Both the position numbers and the translations under genes were made by a program. DNA of 64,000 nt from positions 19,457,690 to 19,521,689 of the forward strand of contig CM026423.1 in the NCBI GenBank assembly GCA_014871385.1, read 5' to 3'. Below, piece by piece: positions 47,101 through 62,419 of this stretch. The DNA is from Ceratodon purpureus. Taxonomy: Eukaryota; Streptophyta; Bryopsida; Pseudoditrichales; Ditrichaceae. Below the pieces are notes generated by a model. That model searched no databases. It saw nothing but the letters and a program-made list of their open reading frames with translations, and was not told where the DNA came from. Position 1 is the stretch's first letter, and each line of letters begins with the position of its first letter.

Positions 47101-48186
47101 AAATTAAATGGTTTTTTATTTTTATTTTTTATTTTTATTTTTATTTATTTTTATTTTTTCTTTCTGAAAAGGTTATGCAAATCTAAATAGTCATGCACAT
47201 GTTTCCAACTTAAAAATTTTACATGATTATGAATGCATTTCAGAAAATCTACAATGAATTTATACTTTTCTTATAATCATGAAAATATTAAAATTTTGAA
47301 TTTTAAATTTTAATGTTACTAGATAATGGGATGGCATGTCTTCTACAACAAATCATTAGCTCTTACAATACTAATGCATAATTATTTCTATAAAGAGTTA
47401 TGAATCTATAAAACAATGAAATTATAAATTCACCAGAAAAAATACATGTTTGCATTGAAATGGTAGTCATAGCTTCAAAATATTTTTATTGTAATAGAAT
47501 TATGAAGTCTTACGTTGTTTTTTATCTAATTTAATTATTTTTTTTGATAATAAGAATTTCAAAAAAACAAAAAAACAAAAAAACAAAAAAAAAAAACCAT
47601 ATCAGTCAATCAATGAGATGCCGATTGCACATAAAACCAAATATGAAACCTAATTCATGTGCCTTTTCAAATCATACAATACCTTCTACTACTTGAAAGG
47701 TTGTTAATGTGTTTTTTTAAATTCTTTAAATATCTTCTATATTTGTTTTTTTGGATACAATCTACATTTGATATGTTTGTGTAATTGTAAGACAATGCAA
47801 GTTATTAATGCATTCATGATTATTTTCTTAAACATTGCTTAGAATATGAATTTCTACATAGGTCCTTTAAGATATCATAGAATAAGACAAAACTTAGATA
47901 ACATCAACATCAAAAACTTCTGTGTTGAGATTGTTTTATGAAACACATTTGTATCTATCAAAAAAGATATTGTAAAACAACAATTTTATTGAACTTGTAA
48001 ATAATACATTTTCTTTCATCATAGTAAAACTTGAATATGGGAAAAATTCTAATATTAGAACTAAAATTAAATACAACACTCTTTATTAGATTTTTCATGA
48101 GGTGCTCTACAATTACACAAGTAATTTTTAAAATATAAAAATAGACGTATTTATTTCAAAATGGTTCGAAATGACTTTAAACAATC
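44175..48186. other. AT-rich DNA, probably decayed interior of the LTR element at its left
   Basis: No gag, protease, integrase or reverse transcriptase motif is recognised. 45350-45650 is somewhat more balanced but encodes nothing known. From 46500 to 48100 the sequence is very AT-rich, with T- and A-runs (for example TTTTTATTTTTA near 47115-47155). Confidence 0.45.
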
Positions 48187-48535
48187 AGAAGGCCTTTGAG
48201 CAATGGTTGGGCTCGTGGCATTCCTCTGGGATGACCAAGGTTCAATCCCAATGCCGCCCGGGGCTCTACTACCATTGATCCATCCAATCTTGGTGGGGGG
48301 TCTTTTGACCTTGTTGTATGGGTACCCTTTAAATGTCATAGGGGTAGAGAACATGTCCGTTCTTTCTAATGGTACTTAGCTCGAGGCTAGGTAGTTATAG
48401 TGTTCACCTTTGAAAGAAGGCATCAAGGTTAGCATGCACTATGTAGGTCCTGGTGGCATACTTAGTATCACTATCCCCAACAAATGCTTAATTCACCTGG
48501 GCCTTCGGCCCGAGTTACTCTCTCTCTCTCTCTAT
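48187..48535 (+). mobile_element. tRNA-derived SINE-like element
   Basis: The head resembles a tRNA: an A-box-like GAGCAATGGTTGG (about 48198-48210) and a B box GGTTCAATCCC (48239-48249) at normal spacing for an internal RNA polymerase III promoter. The 3' end is CTTAATTCAC, hairpin GGGCC-TTC-GGCCC (48499-48511), then GAGTTA and a CT tract (48518-48531). The body is noncoding. It shares the tail arrangement with the element at 35181-35654. Confidence 0.55.
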
Positions 48536-51661
<3,126 letters not shown>

Positions 51662-51665
51662 TTAA

Positions 51666-52479
51666 CCCCTAAAGTTTCTGAGGGTATTTTTCATCAAAAG
51701 TGCCTCAAAACAGCCCCTCTTCAAAGCAAGGTGGATTTTGCAAACTTGGGGTCTTTTTTAGAACATCTAACCGTAAGGTCTTGTAGCTAATTTCTATGTC
51801 TACATGTTCACCAAATCTCACACACTCATTCTTCACCAATTGCAAGATCATAGCATTCAAAGAAGAAAAACAAGTTTTTTTTCCTTGCAAAAAAAGGGGC
51901 CCAAAAAACCATTTTTTTGCATTATGGATTTTGAAAGTTTTGATGCATGTCAAAGAAGACTAAGTTAGCTAATCGTAGTAAGAAAATTATATTCAAAAAA
52001 GTTGTGGAAAGTTGCCAAAAAAATCATTTTCCGCTAAGGGTTAAACTGAAATTCACAAACAAACGCCGTTTATGGACAACAAAAATAGCATATGAAAAGA
52101 ATTTGGATTAAAAATCTGAACGGTGGAAACATGCTCTACTGCCTTCTCTATACATAGAAATTTTTATTTTTGAAAAATATCAAAATCTCAATTTTTCAAA
52201 GTTTCGTCTTTGGGCAGTTTTGGGCAGTTTTGGGCAGAATTTGCTGCATTCACAGTGGCTTAGAAAAATTCAGCAGCTGTCCAACGAGCAGCGTTTGACA
52301 CTTAAACCTTCATAACTTTTGATCCCGATGTCGGAATTGAAAAATAAAAATACCCACACGAAGATCTCCAAACGGCCCACCTTCAGTAAAAATTTCAGAA
52401 AATCCTGATATAAATTGCATTCATAGGTAAATGCCCAAATTCCAAAAAAGCCCAAATGTGGCAGATTGTCCTTTAGGGG
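51666..52479. mobile_element. TTAA-flanked element B, CCCCTAAAG termini
   Basis: TTAA stands at 51662-51665 and 52480-52483. The ends are CCCCTAAAGTTTC and, inverted, CCCCTAAAGGACAATC, so 9 bp are perfectly inverted. The right end shares CCCCTAAAGGAC with the left end of the element at 32675. The 814-bp interior is noncoding, with a GTTTTGGGCA triplication near 52205-52240. Confidence 0.55.
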
Positions 52480-52483
52480 TTAA

Positions 52484-55400
52484 AACATAACTTTTGAGCA
52501 CAATAAATAGTATTAAGGTTTTTTAGTTGTCATATACATCTATGGTAAATATTTCGTAATTTTTTAGTATAACCTATATTTAATATGAATTTTCTTTGTT
52601 TGTTTTGATCTGAAAATTTATAATAATTACATAATGAAACCATTAATTTTGATAAAATTACTGTCTGTAGATAACATGTGTATTTAACTAAGAAAAATAA
52701 AAATTCATATTTTACATTAGTTACAGTAGCCAAATAGAGCATCCAAAGTTAAAGTCTATTCCCCTGGTCATGGGCTCAGGCATTTGGGGTTAAGTAGGAA
52801 CTTGGTTAAAAGCAATTTACAATTTATTTTTCAAAAATAAATACTTTTTAAGCTACCCAAATTTGGAGAGAAAACAAGTTCTTCAATGAAAAATTCCCCA
52901 AAAAATCATAAGTTCACCAAAAAATTTCACACAATTAGGTTACAATAAAATCTTGCTTTGTAGAAAATTTTACACCAAATATCAATTTTAACTACATCTA
53001 TGCTCCTTGGTATGCATTTTCTAATATGGATTAACCAATAGGAGGTTAAAAAGAGAGTAGTTCTAACACAACATGTAGATAAGAAGTTGCTTTTAATACT
53101 CAAAGCAACCTAAAAATAAGATTGAGATTCTGAATGGTTTTATTAGAGAATCATTTCTTTAAAATATCATAAACGTCTTCTAGAACATCATAAAAGTCCT
53201 TAAAAATACCAAATTAGTCCTTCAAAATATCTTCTCAATCCATTCAATGACAAATTTTAGATGCCAATAGCTAGCTTCAACTAAAACCCCTTGAGACTAA
53301 TTTCCATATTTTTATCTATTAGAGGTTCACATTTGGATGTTTTAGACATGGCCCTTAGCCTCTGGCTCACATGAAAACGAGCCATACTTACACCAAAAAA
53401 CTGATAGTTCTAGATGGTCGCTGCCCCCTTACCCTTACCTAAAGCATTCTCAAGAAATTTCTTTCCCTTTTGTCGAACCCTTCACCAGCGAGAGATACCC
53501 CCAAAACCCCCTTACATAGCAATTTTATTTTGCCCTATGAGATTTCCTCACTGTGCAAAAAAAAATGCACAGGCAGTCAAAATGCACGGGCAAGTTCGAA
53601 AATTTCACGGGCAAGTTCAAAAATTTCTCGATGCGTGCCACATTAGGCCGGTAGAGACCCTGCCTTCGGGCTTGCGCGCGTGGTGAGAGACCTTCCCGGG
53701 CTCCTCCGGTCACCACGCATGAGGCCCTCCGGCGGGTGCCTCTACCTTTACATAGGTGCCAGCCCGACGAAAGGGTACTACAGGACTATCACCTGAATAT
53801 CGCCCAGATATCAATCGAGAATTGGGCGCAGAAATTGAAACCTTGTTTTGCAAAACTCAGCCAGCGATGGCGCCAGGACGGTGCTAGACTGATGCAGCCG
53901 CTGGATGCGGGAGCTCGAATGATATCTCATTTGAGGCTTGTACTGTCTTGAGGTTCGAACCCAAATTTATGATCTTGATATATGGAATGTTTGCGAGGAC
54001 TGTATTATGTTTTTCATATTAATATTAATGAATCACGAATGCTATCCTTTGAACGGTGTAGGCCGATTGATGGTGTTAGCTTTCTTGTCTTTGCTGGGTG
54101 CAGGTCACGGCGAAGTAGCCTTGGAAGTATGCATGACGATGTTGCGTCTCTCCAAGGTTGGGCCTCGATGGTTTTCTTTGAAGGTGATTCCTTACAAAGC
54201 GATGGACATCTCATGCATGCTCATTTCTCTTATGTATTTTCCATTGGAAAGCGAATTGTTGTAATCAAGATGTATTGTTAACAGCCAATGTATGTCGAAC
54301 CGGGAGTAAAGGAGCCAGTGCCATTGCAATAGGATTGTCACCAGGTATATTTCCATTGGCAACTCCCATCACCGCACTGTCAATATTAGGACAAGGTCAG
54401 GAAATTATTCATTGTTGGCACATTTTTGAGAAGTGGAAGTTGTGTGTTGGATCTGGTGCCATTAGGTTCAAAATTTTGAGAAATCTGATTATTATGCCCA
54501 CAATTACCTAAAAATTAGTAAACACCAAGTGAAGAGTTTCAGATCTTCAAATCCTCATAGCACACTAGTTGCTTTGAGTTAGAAGATTTAGTATAGGTTG
54601 CAGTGGTAATATGCTCTATTTCACATAGAAATGTGCACTCCATTGAGGGTTGCAATCTCTTTCGGTGGTTCACATAGCTCTAGCGTTTCTGAGGCTGTTT
54701 AAATTAGGGTTCTTGCTTTTTGCACTGTATGTCAAGAATGAGGTAGAAGCACACCGGTTAATAATTCTTTTTTGAAAATGAAGGCCAGAGTTGTGATTAA
54801 TTTGATTGATCATCAAGGATGCTTATGTCAAATCTGAGATGCCCTCATAGATGAATTCAAATAAGGAAGCAACTAACATGTGAATATGAAAACCATTCCT
54901 TGCGTTTTTAAGATCCTATGAATGGTTTAGATCCTATGTACAGCTTTACTAAGCCGAATGATTTCCTGGTGCTGAAGAGGAATTCGAATCTAGCTTCAGT
55001 ATCTGAATGTGAGTCATGAAGATTACGGTATATAGCTTGCTATTTTATGGCTAGCAGGGCCATGATGCAGAAGGGTTGGAATCTAAGTAACGATAGATTA
55101 GGAGGAGGTGGTTTTTTCACGGATCGGGTGTTTGCAATGTACGTCCGTTGGCACTGGGCAATCTGCTTAGATTTCTTGCTGGATCGCCTTATGTTTTTGA
55201 TTATTGATTGGCGAGAGCTCGACCTTTTCCGAAAAAAGCAACGGCAGAGTATTACTCTTATTCTGCTTCTGAAGTTGTATGAGACAATTCTCTGAAGCAT
55301 TTGAATTAGAGGTTAAATCGAAGACAATTTCTGTTCCAGGTGCCAAACTTGCTGGAAACGCCATGGACGACATTACAACAGAAGGGGCATGTCGATGACG

Positions 55401-56668
55401 CTTGTGTCATCCTTAAGAGAACGGCATGTGCGCCATTTCCTTAGAAAAACGACTAAGTTTGTGTCCTTCGTCGGGGCAACTTCTACCCATGTGAGGAGAT
55501 CCGACTGGGATCACGCAGGTTCATGTCAGCCAAGTAAGAGCTCTAATTTTTGCATCCTTACGTAAACTTTGGTGCTCGATAAGGTGAGACTTCATTAGGC
55601 TCGTTATGTCTACTTACCCGCTTGTATGTATTGCTTTGATGAAAATACATATTCTCAGTTTCAGTAGGAGTTACATCAAGTCGAGGAAGTTGCTGCAAGA
55701 AGAGTGAGGATTTCGGGTGAGTTGAAGTTATAAGAGTTTGGAGCTAATTGACTGGTGGATTTTGGACTTTGATTGCGGTAGTCGTAGTGGATTTCTGAGA
55801 CGTGTTCCCCAACTGCTGCCATTGTACAGTATAATTCAACAACTGCAGATAGAAGATTTAAGTTATAGCGTGCAAGTCATGAGTCTAATTAAGTAAAATC
55901 GTACCTGCTCCATTTCCCATGAAATAACGGTAGACGGTCATCAGTAATTGCTCTCTTTCACCCAACTTTTGAGTCATATTTAGATAGCATATGCTCATCA
56001 GAGAAACCATATCTAAACCTCCACAAAAGTTGAAACAATTAAGCTTCTTGGATACCATATGCGTGGATAAGATATATTGATTTCTTGATGTTTTAATCCC
56101 GATTGTACGACCCGGTTGGTGACCACGTCTCAAACTCGGAACTTGCACTAATACCGAACAAAGAGGCTGGAATTTGGGATATGCATTTGAGATCCAATTT
56201 ATCAAACTTCTGGTTTCCATTAATGAATTAGGAGAATCAGTGGCTGCACTGTAGATGTGACGATGAAGTATGGGATGGAGCGGCACATGTGACCCTTCAG
56301 GTAACTCTTTTGTGTCTGTTCCAACGTTCCAACATGCTCATACTCAAGGTTCTGTTCAAGAAATTTCGAAACCCCATTGCCTCTGAGTGAGTGAGATTGC
56401 CCATGTGCGCGGCATTCTACATTTTTCCGAAAGAGGACTATGAGTTTTGCGCATATTCCTGACCTCTTTGCCCGACTGGTTCTTGCTGCCGTATTTTTTG
56501 GCTGGCTATCTTCGGTATGAGCATATCCAAGAGGATTATTGCAGGTGCTGGACCTGAAACTTGAATCATGTCAACGATGTGAATCTGTGGTGAAATCTTG
56601 TTCGCAGAAGAAATTTGGCTTGGAAAGCTCCGATATATTCATTCATTGAGGTTGCAGTCCTGGGACCC
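52484..56668. other. Intergenic DNA with a GC-richer unknown patch
   Basis: 52484-53400 is AT-rich. 53400-54330 is clearly less AT-rich and contains CpG. An imperfect inverted repeat (GGTAGAGACCCTGCC at about 53650 against GGTGCCTCTACC at about 53735-53747) and several short open frames lie here, none with a domain I know. 54330-56668 has mixed composition; frames at 55047-55295 (plus) and 55885-56286 (minus) are unrecognised. A decayed gene or transposon is likely, but I cannot name it. Confidence 0.35.
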
Positions 56669-56671
56669 TAA

Positions 56672-57088
56672 AGGTATGTTCCCACTTGGCCTTAGAGGGG
56701 GTCTTAGGAGGGGGTGTTATCTCCATTAAAAAGTGTGTGTTCCCACCTACATGCATTAGTAATTACCAATCCTACATGGATGTCCACATGGCACACTTTC
56801 AAGAGTGGGTATTAGTTAATATTTAAGAAGACAAAAGAGCTTTAAGAGATAGTAGGCAATACTTATGGGGCCTCCAATATTGGAAAGATTCTCTAGTTTT
56901 CCTCTCATAAGAGTGGTCTTATGTATTGTCCCATTTGGGGGACCATTACATAATCCCCTTCCTATTGATAAGGCCTTTACGAACCTCATTGATTACACCT
57001 TTTCCAAAAAGAAAGCATTGCTCCCCAAATTGTGGAGTTGTTAAATTTTTAAGCATGCTCTTTGCTAAGGCCAAGTGCGAATGGGCCT
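56672..57088. mobile_element. Tourist-like MITE (PIF/Harbinger type)
   Basis: A 24-bp imperfect inverted repeat: left AGGTATGTTCCCACTTGG..., right (inverted) AGGCCCATTCGCACTTGG..., both continuing CCTTAG, with about 19 identities. TAA lies outside each end (56669-56671 and 57089-57091), the 3-bp duplication typical of PIF/Harbinger. 417 bp, no protein. Confidence 0.75.
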
Positions 57089-57091
57089 TAA

Positions 57092-57723
57092 TGGACATTT
57101 ATTCCATAGGAGATAACAAGCTTACATCAGAACCAGGAACTGAGGGAAACTTCAGTGTTATCTTGATTAATTCTAGATTTTTTTACGCTTCTAGGACCTT
57201 CACCAGTCTTATATCATCTGAGGTTGTTTCTCCTGTACCATATTCAGAAGTTATTCACAGATGAGAGCTATCCTTAAATTCACCTTTAGTTTGTAAAATA
57301 TCAAGAATTTTGTTTTAATGAATTATTATCTTTTACTCCAAATAGTTGAGAGACATAGAAGACTTTGATGGCTATACTACATTTGGTGTATAAGAGCTTC
57401 GTGGTCTCTTAACTCAAGGAAAACTAGTTATATTGTCATCCCATCCTTGAACTGTGATTTTCTTTGAGCTAAGTACCACCAAGCTCTCAAACACTAAACA
57501 TAACAATACCACCAAATTCCTCTATGCCTCCCATCTATTTAGAATAAATAATAATAATAATACAACAAAGAAAACCAGATGATATCTTTTAAAACTCAAG
57601 GTGAATTTAAATTGGAAGTATCAAGCCTTACCTCCATGGAGTAAGAAAGTTAATCCAAGTAGTAGGTCAATATTTTTTAACTAGCAATATGAAACTACAA
57701 AAAGGCTAAAAGAAATGTCAAGA
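57092..57723. other. AT-rich spacer
   Basis: No feature seen between the Tourist-like MITE and the TTAA-flanked foldback element, apart from a short ATA/AAT run near 57545-57565. Confidence 0.5.
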
Positions 57724-57727
57724 TTAA

Positions 57728-59956
57728 CCCCTAATTGGCCTTAGTCCTAGAATGGGCTTTTTGAAATTTTGGGTAGCTTCCTATGATGTCAATTTTAAAT
57801 ATGAGTTATTGAATGTTTTGGTATAGATGATTTTTATTTTATTTATTTAATTTTATTCATTTATTTTATTTTTTTGGCACTAGACATTGGAAAACATATT
57901 TATGGTCCCCAAAGCGGTTTTTCCTATTCCTTAGGCAGCTTCCAAATTTTTATATGTCCTTCAACGACATTTGGGATTTTTTTATGCAAGTGATTAACAT
58001 GATTGGCTTTGAGACTGTAACATAAAAATTCTTATATTGCAGAAGATCTAAAATTTTCTTCATCTTTTTTGGTCAAGTTGAAAAAACAAATTCTCTATCA
58101 CATAAAAGATATAGATTTGTTCTTTTTTCTCTTCTTTTTTCCTACTTCAAGAATAGACATAAACCTTTTTTTTCTTTTTTTTTTACTGCATGGATTTGTA
58201 CTCAAACAAAAAATGGTTTATCCAAAAAAAGAATGAGTATTAGCAAAAACATCAATCCATTTTTCTTATATAAACTTTTCACAATGCTACACCTTTTTGT
58301 TAATTCTAAAATTTGGTGTACAAGTACCTAACATCATGTACATCGTACTAGAACAAAATCTCCAACATGTATAGTACAAAACATTTACATAAAGAGAAGT
58401 CAAAGTCTATTGATCATATTTGAAAAGGATGAAAAAAAACAATGATTCTTACTTCAAAGTCTATTATCTTCTAATCTACATAGTCAAATTTCTTGAAATT
58501 TTTTCTGCATGATACTCTAGAAGTTTTAAGTCAGATTCTACTGTTAAAGATGCAAAGAAAGCTTTGGTTTTTATTTGTTTACTCTTGCTTTAGAAATGAC
58601 AATTTTTTTAGTGTTTTTGGTGGAAAACGGTCACAGCCGATTAGAGGTTGAGGTTTCAAATGATAACAAGATTTCTCCTCTTAATGTACTTTAACTTCCA
58701 ATTTATTTGAGCTTCCAATTTGAAGATAACTCTATTATAGAGCTATTGTGCATCCTCCGGTTCCACACAATATGTTTAGAATGATTGTAGTGTAGAAACC
58801 AAACTGCTAGCTTGGTACTGGTGTTTTCTTCTTTGTTTATTGAGGTTGATTACAACAGGTCTGCTATGAATAACATCTGATGTACAAGAGGAAATACTTC
58901 AGTCTCGTTTAAAGACCTATATGAATGAAATATCTATTTGTTTTAAATGTCTTCTTTTTGTATGATGTTTTTTGATATACCAAGTATGTTTGAGTATTGG
59001 GTGTTGTTCTCAATCCCAAAATTTCCATCAAATGCTTTATTAAAAAACATTCCGCAAAACACTTCAAAATTGTCATTTTTTATTTTGGATCAAATTAGTT
59101 ATTTGTATATCAAATCTCAAAGGTAGTAGAAGGACATAGCCTAATTTTGTGAGTTTAATGGCACCAAGAAATCTACTTGAGATATCATAAATCATTTTCT
59201 TGTTCAATGCCAAAACAATACCACTACAAGGTCCTTGTAATTCTTCAAGTCTAAATTATTAATAAATTGAGACACAAATTAATGTTTTAGAAAACTTGAA
59301 AAAAATGGCAAAAATCCATTTTGAAACAAATATACTTTCACCTCAAATTGGATGTGACCATTTCTCACCAAAAACACTCTAAAAACTATTATTTCTAAAG
59401 CAAGACTAAAAGAACCAAAATTAAGGCATTTTTTTGCATTTTTGATTGTAGGGTCTTACTAAAGACTTCTAGAAAATCCCGCATAATTTGTTTTTAATAA
59501 ATTTTGCCGCGCTCATTGTAAGACTATAGATTTTGTTTAAATTAAGAAATATCATTTTTTTTATCATTTCTAAGCTAGATCTACAGACTTTGGCTTCTCC
59601 TTGTGTCAAATTTTTTGCATTACATAAGTTGAAGATTTTACAATAATTTTGTATAAATGACATTTCGGACATGAATCCAAATTATTGCTTATAGGAGTTT
59701 TATTTTTTTCGACAAGCCATTTATTTTTAGAATATGAAATGCAAATATGATTGAACAGCCCAACAGTAGAAAAACCGACATGGACTCCATAAATATTTTT
59801 CCTCATGTCTAGTGCCAAAAAAAAATTATATAGCTACAAAGCTCTTGCAATGGCCTACATCTGTAAAGAAAAAATTCAAAAATCACATCCAAATTTGACA
59901 TCATAAGAATTCATCAAATATTCAAAAAATCCATTCTAGAATATGGCCAATTAGAG
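57728..59956. mobile_element. TTAA-flanked foldback element C
   Basis: TTAA stands outside both ends (57724-57727 and 59957-59960). The ends are CCCCTAATTGGCC and, inverted, CTCTAATTGGCC. Homology between the two sides does not stop there. TCTAGAATGG, TTTTTTGAA, ATGATGTCAA, GGCACTAGACAT (57878 and, inverted, about 59815) and AGTGTTTTTGGTG (58610 and, inverted, about 59370) all pair. The arms are thus about 620-930 bp long, diverged and with gaps. No protein is encoded. The left arm alone resembles the ~925-bp elements elsewhere in the window, so C may be two copies head to head. Confidence 0.6.
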
Positions 59957-59960
59957 TTAA

Positions 59961-61220
59961 AGAATCAAGAAGGTTAAAATATTTTTAAGTGTAAAAAAAG
60001 GTCTTGAGCTTTATGACTTGTACAAAAAGTAGTTATAATATCAAATTTATTTGTTATATTTTAGACTACCATAACAAATTTGATATAAAGAAATTTTCAA
60101 ATTAATATAATTAATTATTTATAAACTCAACATTTTTTCATCCAAAATCTAATTTAAGGCTTTCAACAAAAACATTTAGTTAGTAGAGAACAACATTAGG
60201 GCTATGCTCTAATGGATTCTATCCCTTTCACATTATCTGAATTCAAGATTGAAGCACATATTTAATGCACTACTCTTGAGCCACCTCTCAAGCAAACATG
60301 ATGCGTTTATAAATCTATTTTCTATTTTTTATCATAAGTGTAAAAAATTTGTAGAACTTGTGGGTGCTATGATAATCCCTAAATGAGCAGCCTGAAATGC
60401 ACACAAATTTGGATTCTTTTTGGGTTTTGAAAAATTATTTCAAAACATATTTCTTGCAATGAAAAAAAGTGGATTTAAAGAACATATGGTAAATGAAAGT
60501 CATCTATTTCTATAAATGTATTGAAAATTTAAATATTCTATTGATATAGGTACAACATACTGAACTTATAATGGCAATAAAATTCTCAAAATTAGAAGAA
60601 AAAGAATTTAAAAATTTAAGTAAAGTCCAGATTAGATTTTATATACATTAAATATCATTTTGATGATAGAAATCAAATTTTAAAGTATTAAAGCCAATAT
60701 TTGCCAAAAAAAATACATCACAAACTATTTCAGATAAAGACACCAACATATGTGTTTTCTTTTTTTTTTAATTCTAGGAAAAATTAGAAAACAGAAATTA
60801 GAAATTTTATACTTTTAAGTTTTGACCTACTTACAATTCAAGTATTTTTATTTTTTATAAATATTATATTTTGTGCATACACTTGATTTGACAAACTACT
60901 AAGCACCCACCAATTTTTTGTATATCTAAGAGTAATATAAAATGAGCAAATGGAAGTGTAATTTGGCAAAATCCATGGTATTTAAGTTATATTTTGGATG
61001 TCTTTAGAGCATTGCCACCAGTCGTGGCCTCCGCACTCAAAAGCGACTTACAGGCCACTCTAGCACCTAACACCACCTTACCAACGGCAAGATTGTGTCG
61101 CCAAAGAACTGCGGGGCTCTATACAAATAGTGCGGCACTGAAAAAGGAGCTTCTTTCAAGTGCAAAGGCAAGCAACTGTAGCATCAGAGATTTGGTGCAA
61201 TCAAGGCTTATTATCTAACC
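59961..61220. other. AT-rich DNA before the NAM-like pseudogene
   Basis: 59961-60980 shows nothing. 60990-61215 is an open, GC-richer frame (MDVFRALPPVVASALKSDL...) without a recognised domain. It is in a different frame from the NAM-like pseudogene that follows and could be its eroded leader. Confidence 0.4.
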
Positions 61221-62170
61221 ATGGCTCCCACTCTCTCCTCCCAGCATCCATCGCAAGTTGAGCAGACTCTAGAGCCTGCATGTCGCCCCAATGAGTCTCG
61301 CTCTGACAACTTGTTGTCATTGCAATTCTCTCAGCTTCACACCCAACCTCATAGGTCAAAGGGTAGAAATTTCAAAGCAAATAAGGAGTTTCAATTGTGT
61401 AAGTCTTTTCATCATACGAGTCAAGATCCTTGTGTTGGAACAGGAAATGAAACTTTTTGGGTGAGGATTACTTCTCACATGAACAATGTTGCTCCATCTG
61501 GCAAGCGTCTAGAATAATCTTTAGAATCCAAGTGGTCTGCAATTAAACATGATGTATCCAAGTTTGTTGGATTTCATGCACAAGTAGAGAGTTTGCATCG
61601 TAGTGACACCTCTGATGCTGACATTTTAATAGATGCTTTAGATTTGTATAAGATTAAGAAACGTAAGGGTGCGTCCTTCACATACTTCTACTGTTGGTAT
61701 GTGCTCAAGAACGTGCCACTGTGGAATGAGGGAAGCATTAGTGATAGTAGGAGATCACCGTCACTTCCATTGTCATCACAATTGTCGTTCTAACAAACTT
61801 TCTAGTCGTAGTAAGATCGAATCACATAGTACCTCATTCCACGCACAATCATTGCCTTTGCTACAAGTACCTAGTTCATGAACAAGAACGAGACCGCAAG
61901 GAACTAGAGCTGCGAAGGAGGATCACAGACTCATAAAGACTAGAGAATGTGCGATTCGAGTACAAGCGGCAGCCACGAAGGAAATGGGGATGCAACAAAG
62001 TGCAAGGCAAATCCGCAAGAGGACCAAAACCTTATCATGCTCATGAATGCAAATGAATCTCTTATTGAATGAGGATGCTCGAGAGTGGGTCGTTTTAAAG
62101 AGGAAATTAGAGCTTCGGAAGGTGCGAAGAAAATTGGCGGACGAAGAGGATTTTGATATGGAGGATGGAG
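61221..62170 (+). pseudogene. NAM-associated / Myb-SANT-like protein, broken
   Basis: The first frame has the plant Myb/SANT-like and NAM-associated signature: FWVRITSHMNN, then SLESKWSAIKHDVSKFVGF, HAQVESLHRSDTSDADI, ALDLYKI and FCWYVLK-type ending (YFYCWYVLKNVPLW, about 61670-61730). A TAA at 61515-61517 interrupts it just before SLESKW. The C-terminal part reappears in another frame from 61891: RPQGTRAAKED, RECAIRVQAAATKEM. After a TGA at 62044, MQMNLLLNEDAREW and VLKRKLELRKVRRKL follow. Such proteins are often annotated as glutathione S-transferase T3-like and are related to DNA-binding partners of PIF/Harbinger transposases. With a shift and two stops it is not functional as read. Confidence 0.7.
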
Positions 62171-62419
62171 CACGAAGCGCTGTAGCAGGAGATCCAAGCA
62201 AAGACAAAGCGCCGGGGGCAAGGCGTGATGAAGAGCTTGCGATCAGGAGCCGGGCGAGGGGAGCAACGACCATCATGACCGGGGTAGGGGCGGTGATCAA
62301 AACGAGGTCGAGGCGGGTAGTTTGGCTAGGCTTAAGGCATAGGCGAGGAGACCTACACCCGCAAGCAAGGTCCATCAGACTTGAGGCAACCGGGAGGAGG
62401 CTCCAAAGCAGGTGAGTCT

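Noticed and set aside
53938-53955. GGTTCGAACC-like B box as a tRNA or SINE promoter
   Set aside because: The motif is palindromic and no A box lies at a suitable distance.
53982-54511. Overlapping frames of 78-108 codons
   Set aside because: Two frames overlap with similar openness and neither has a recognisable motif, so no gene is called.
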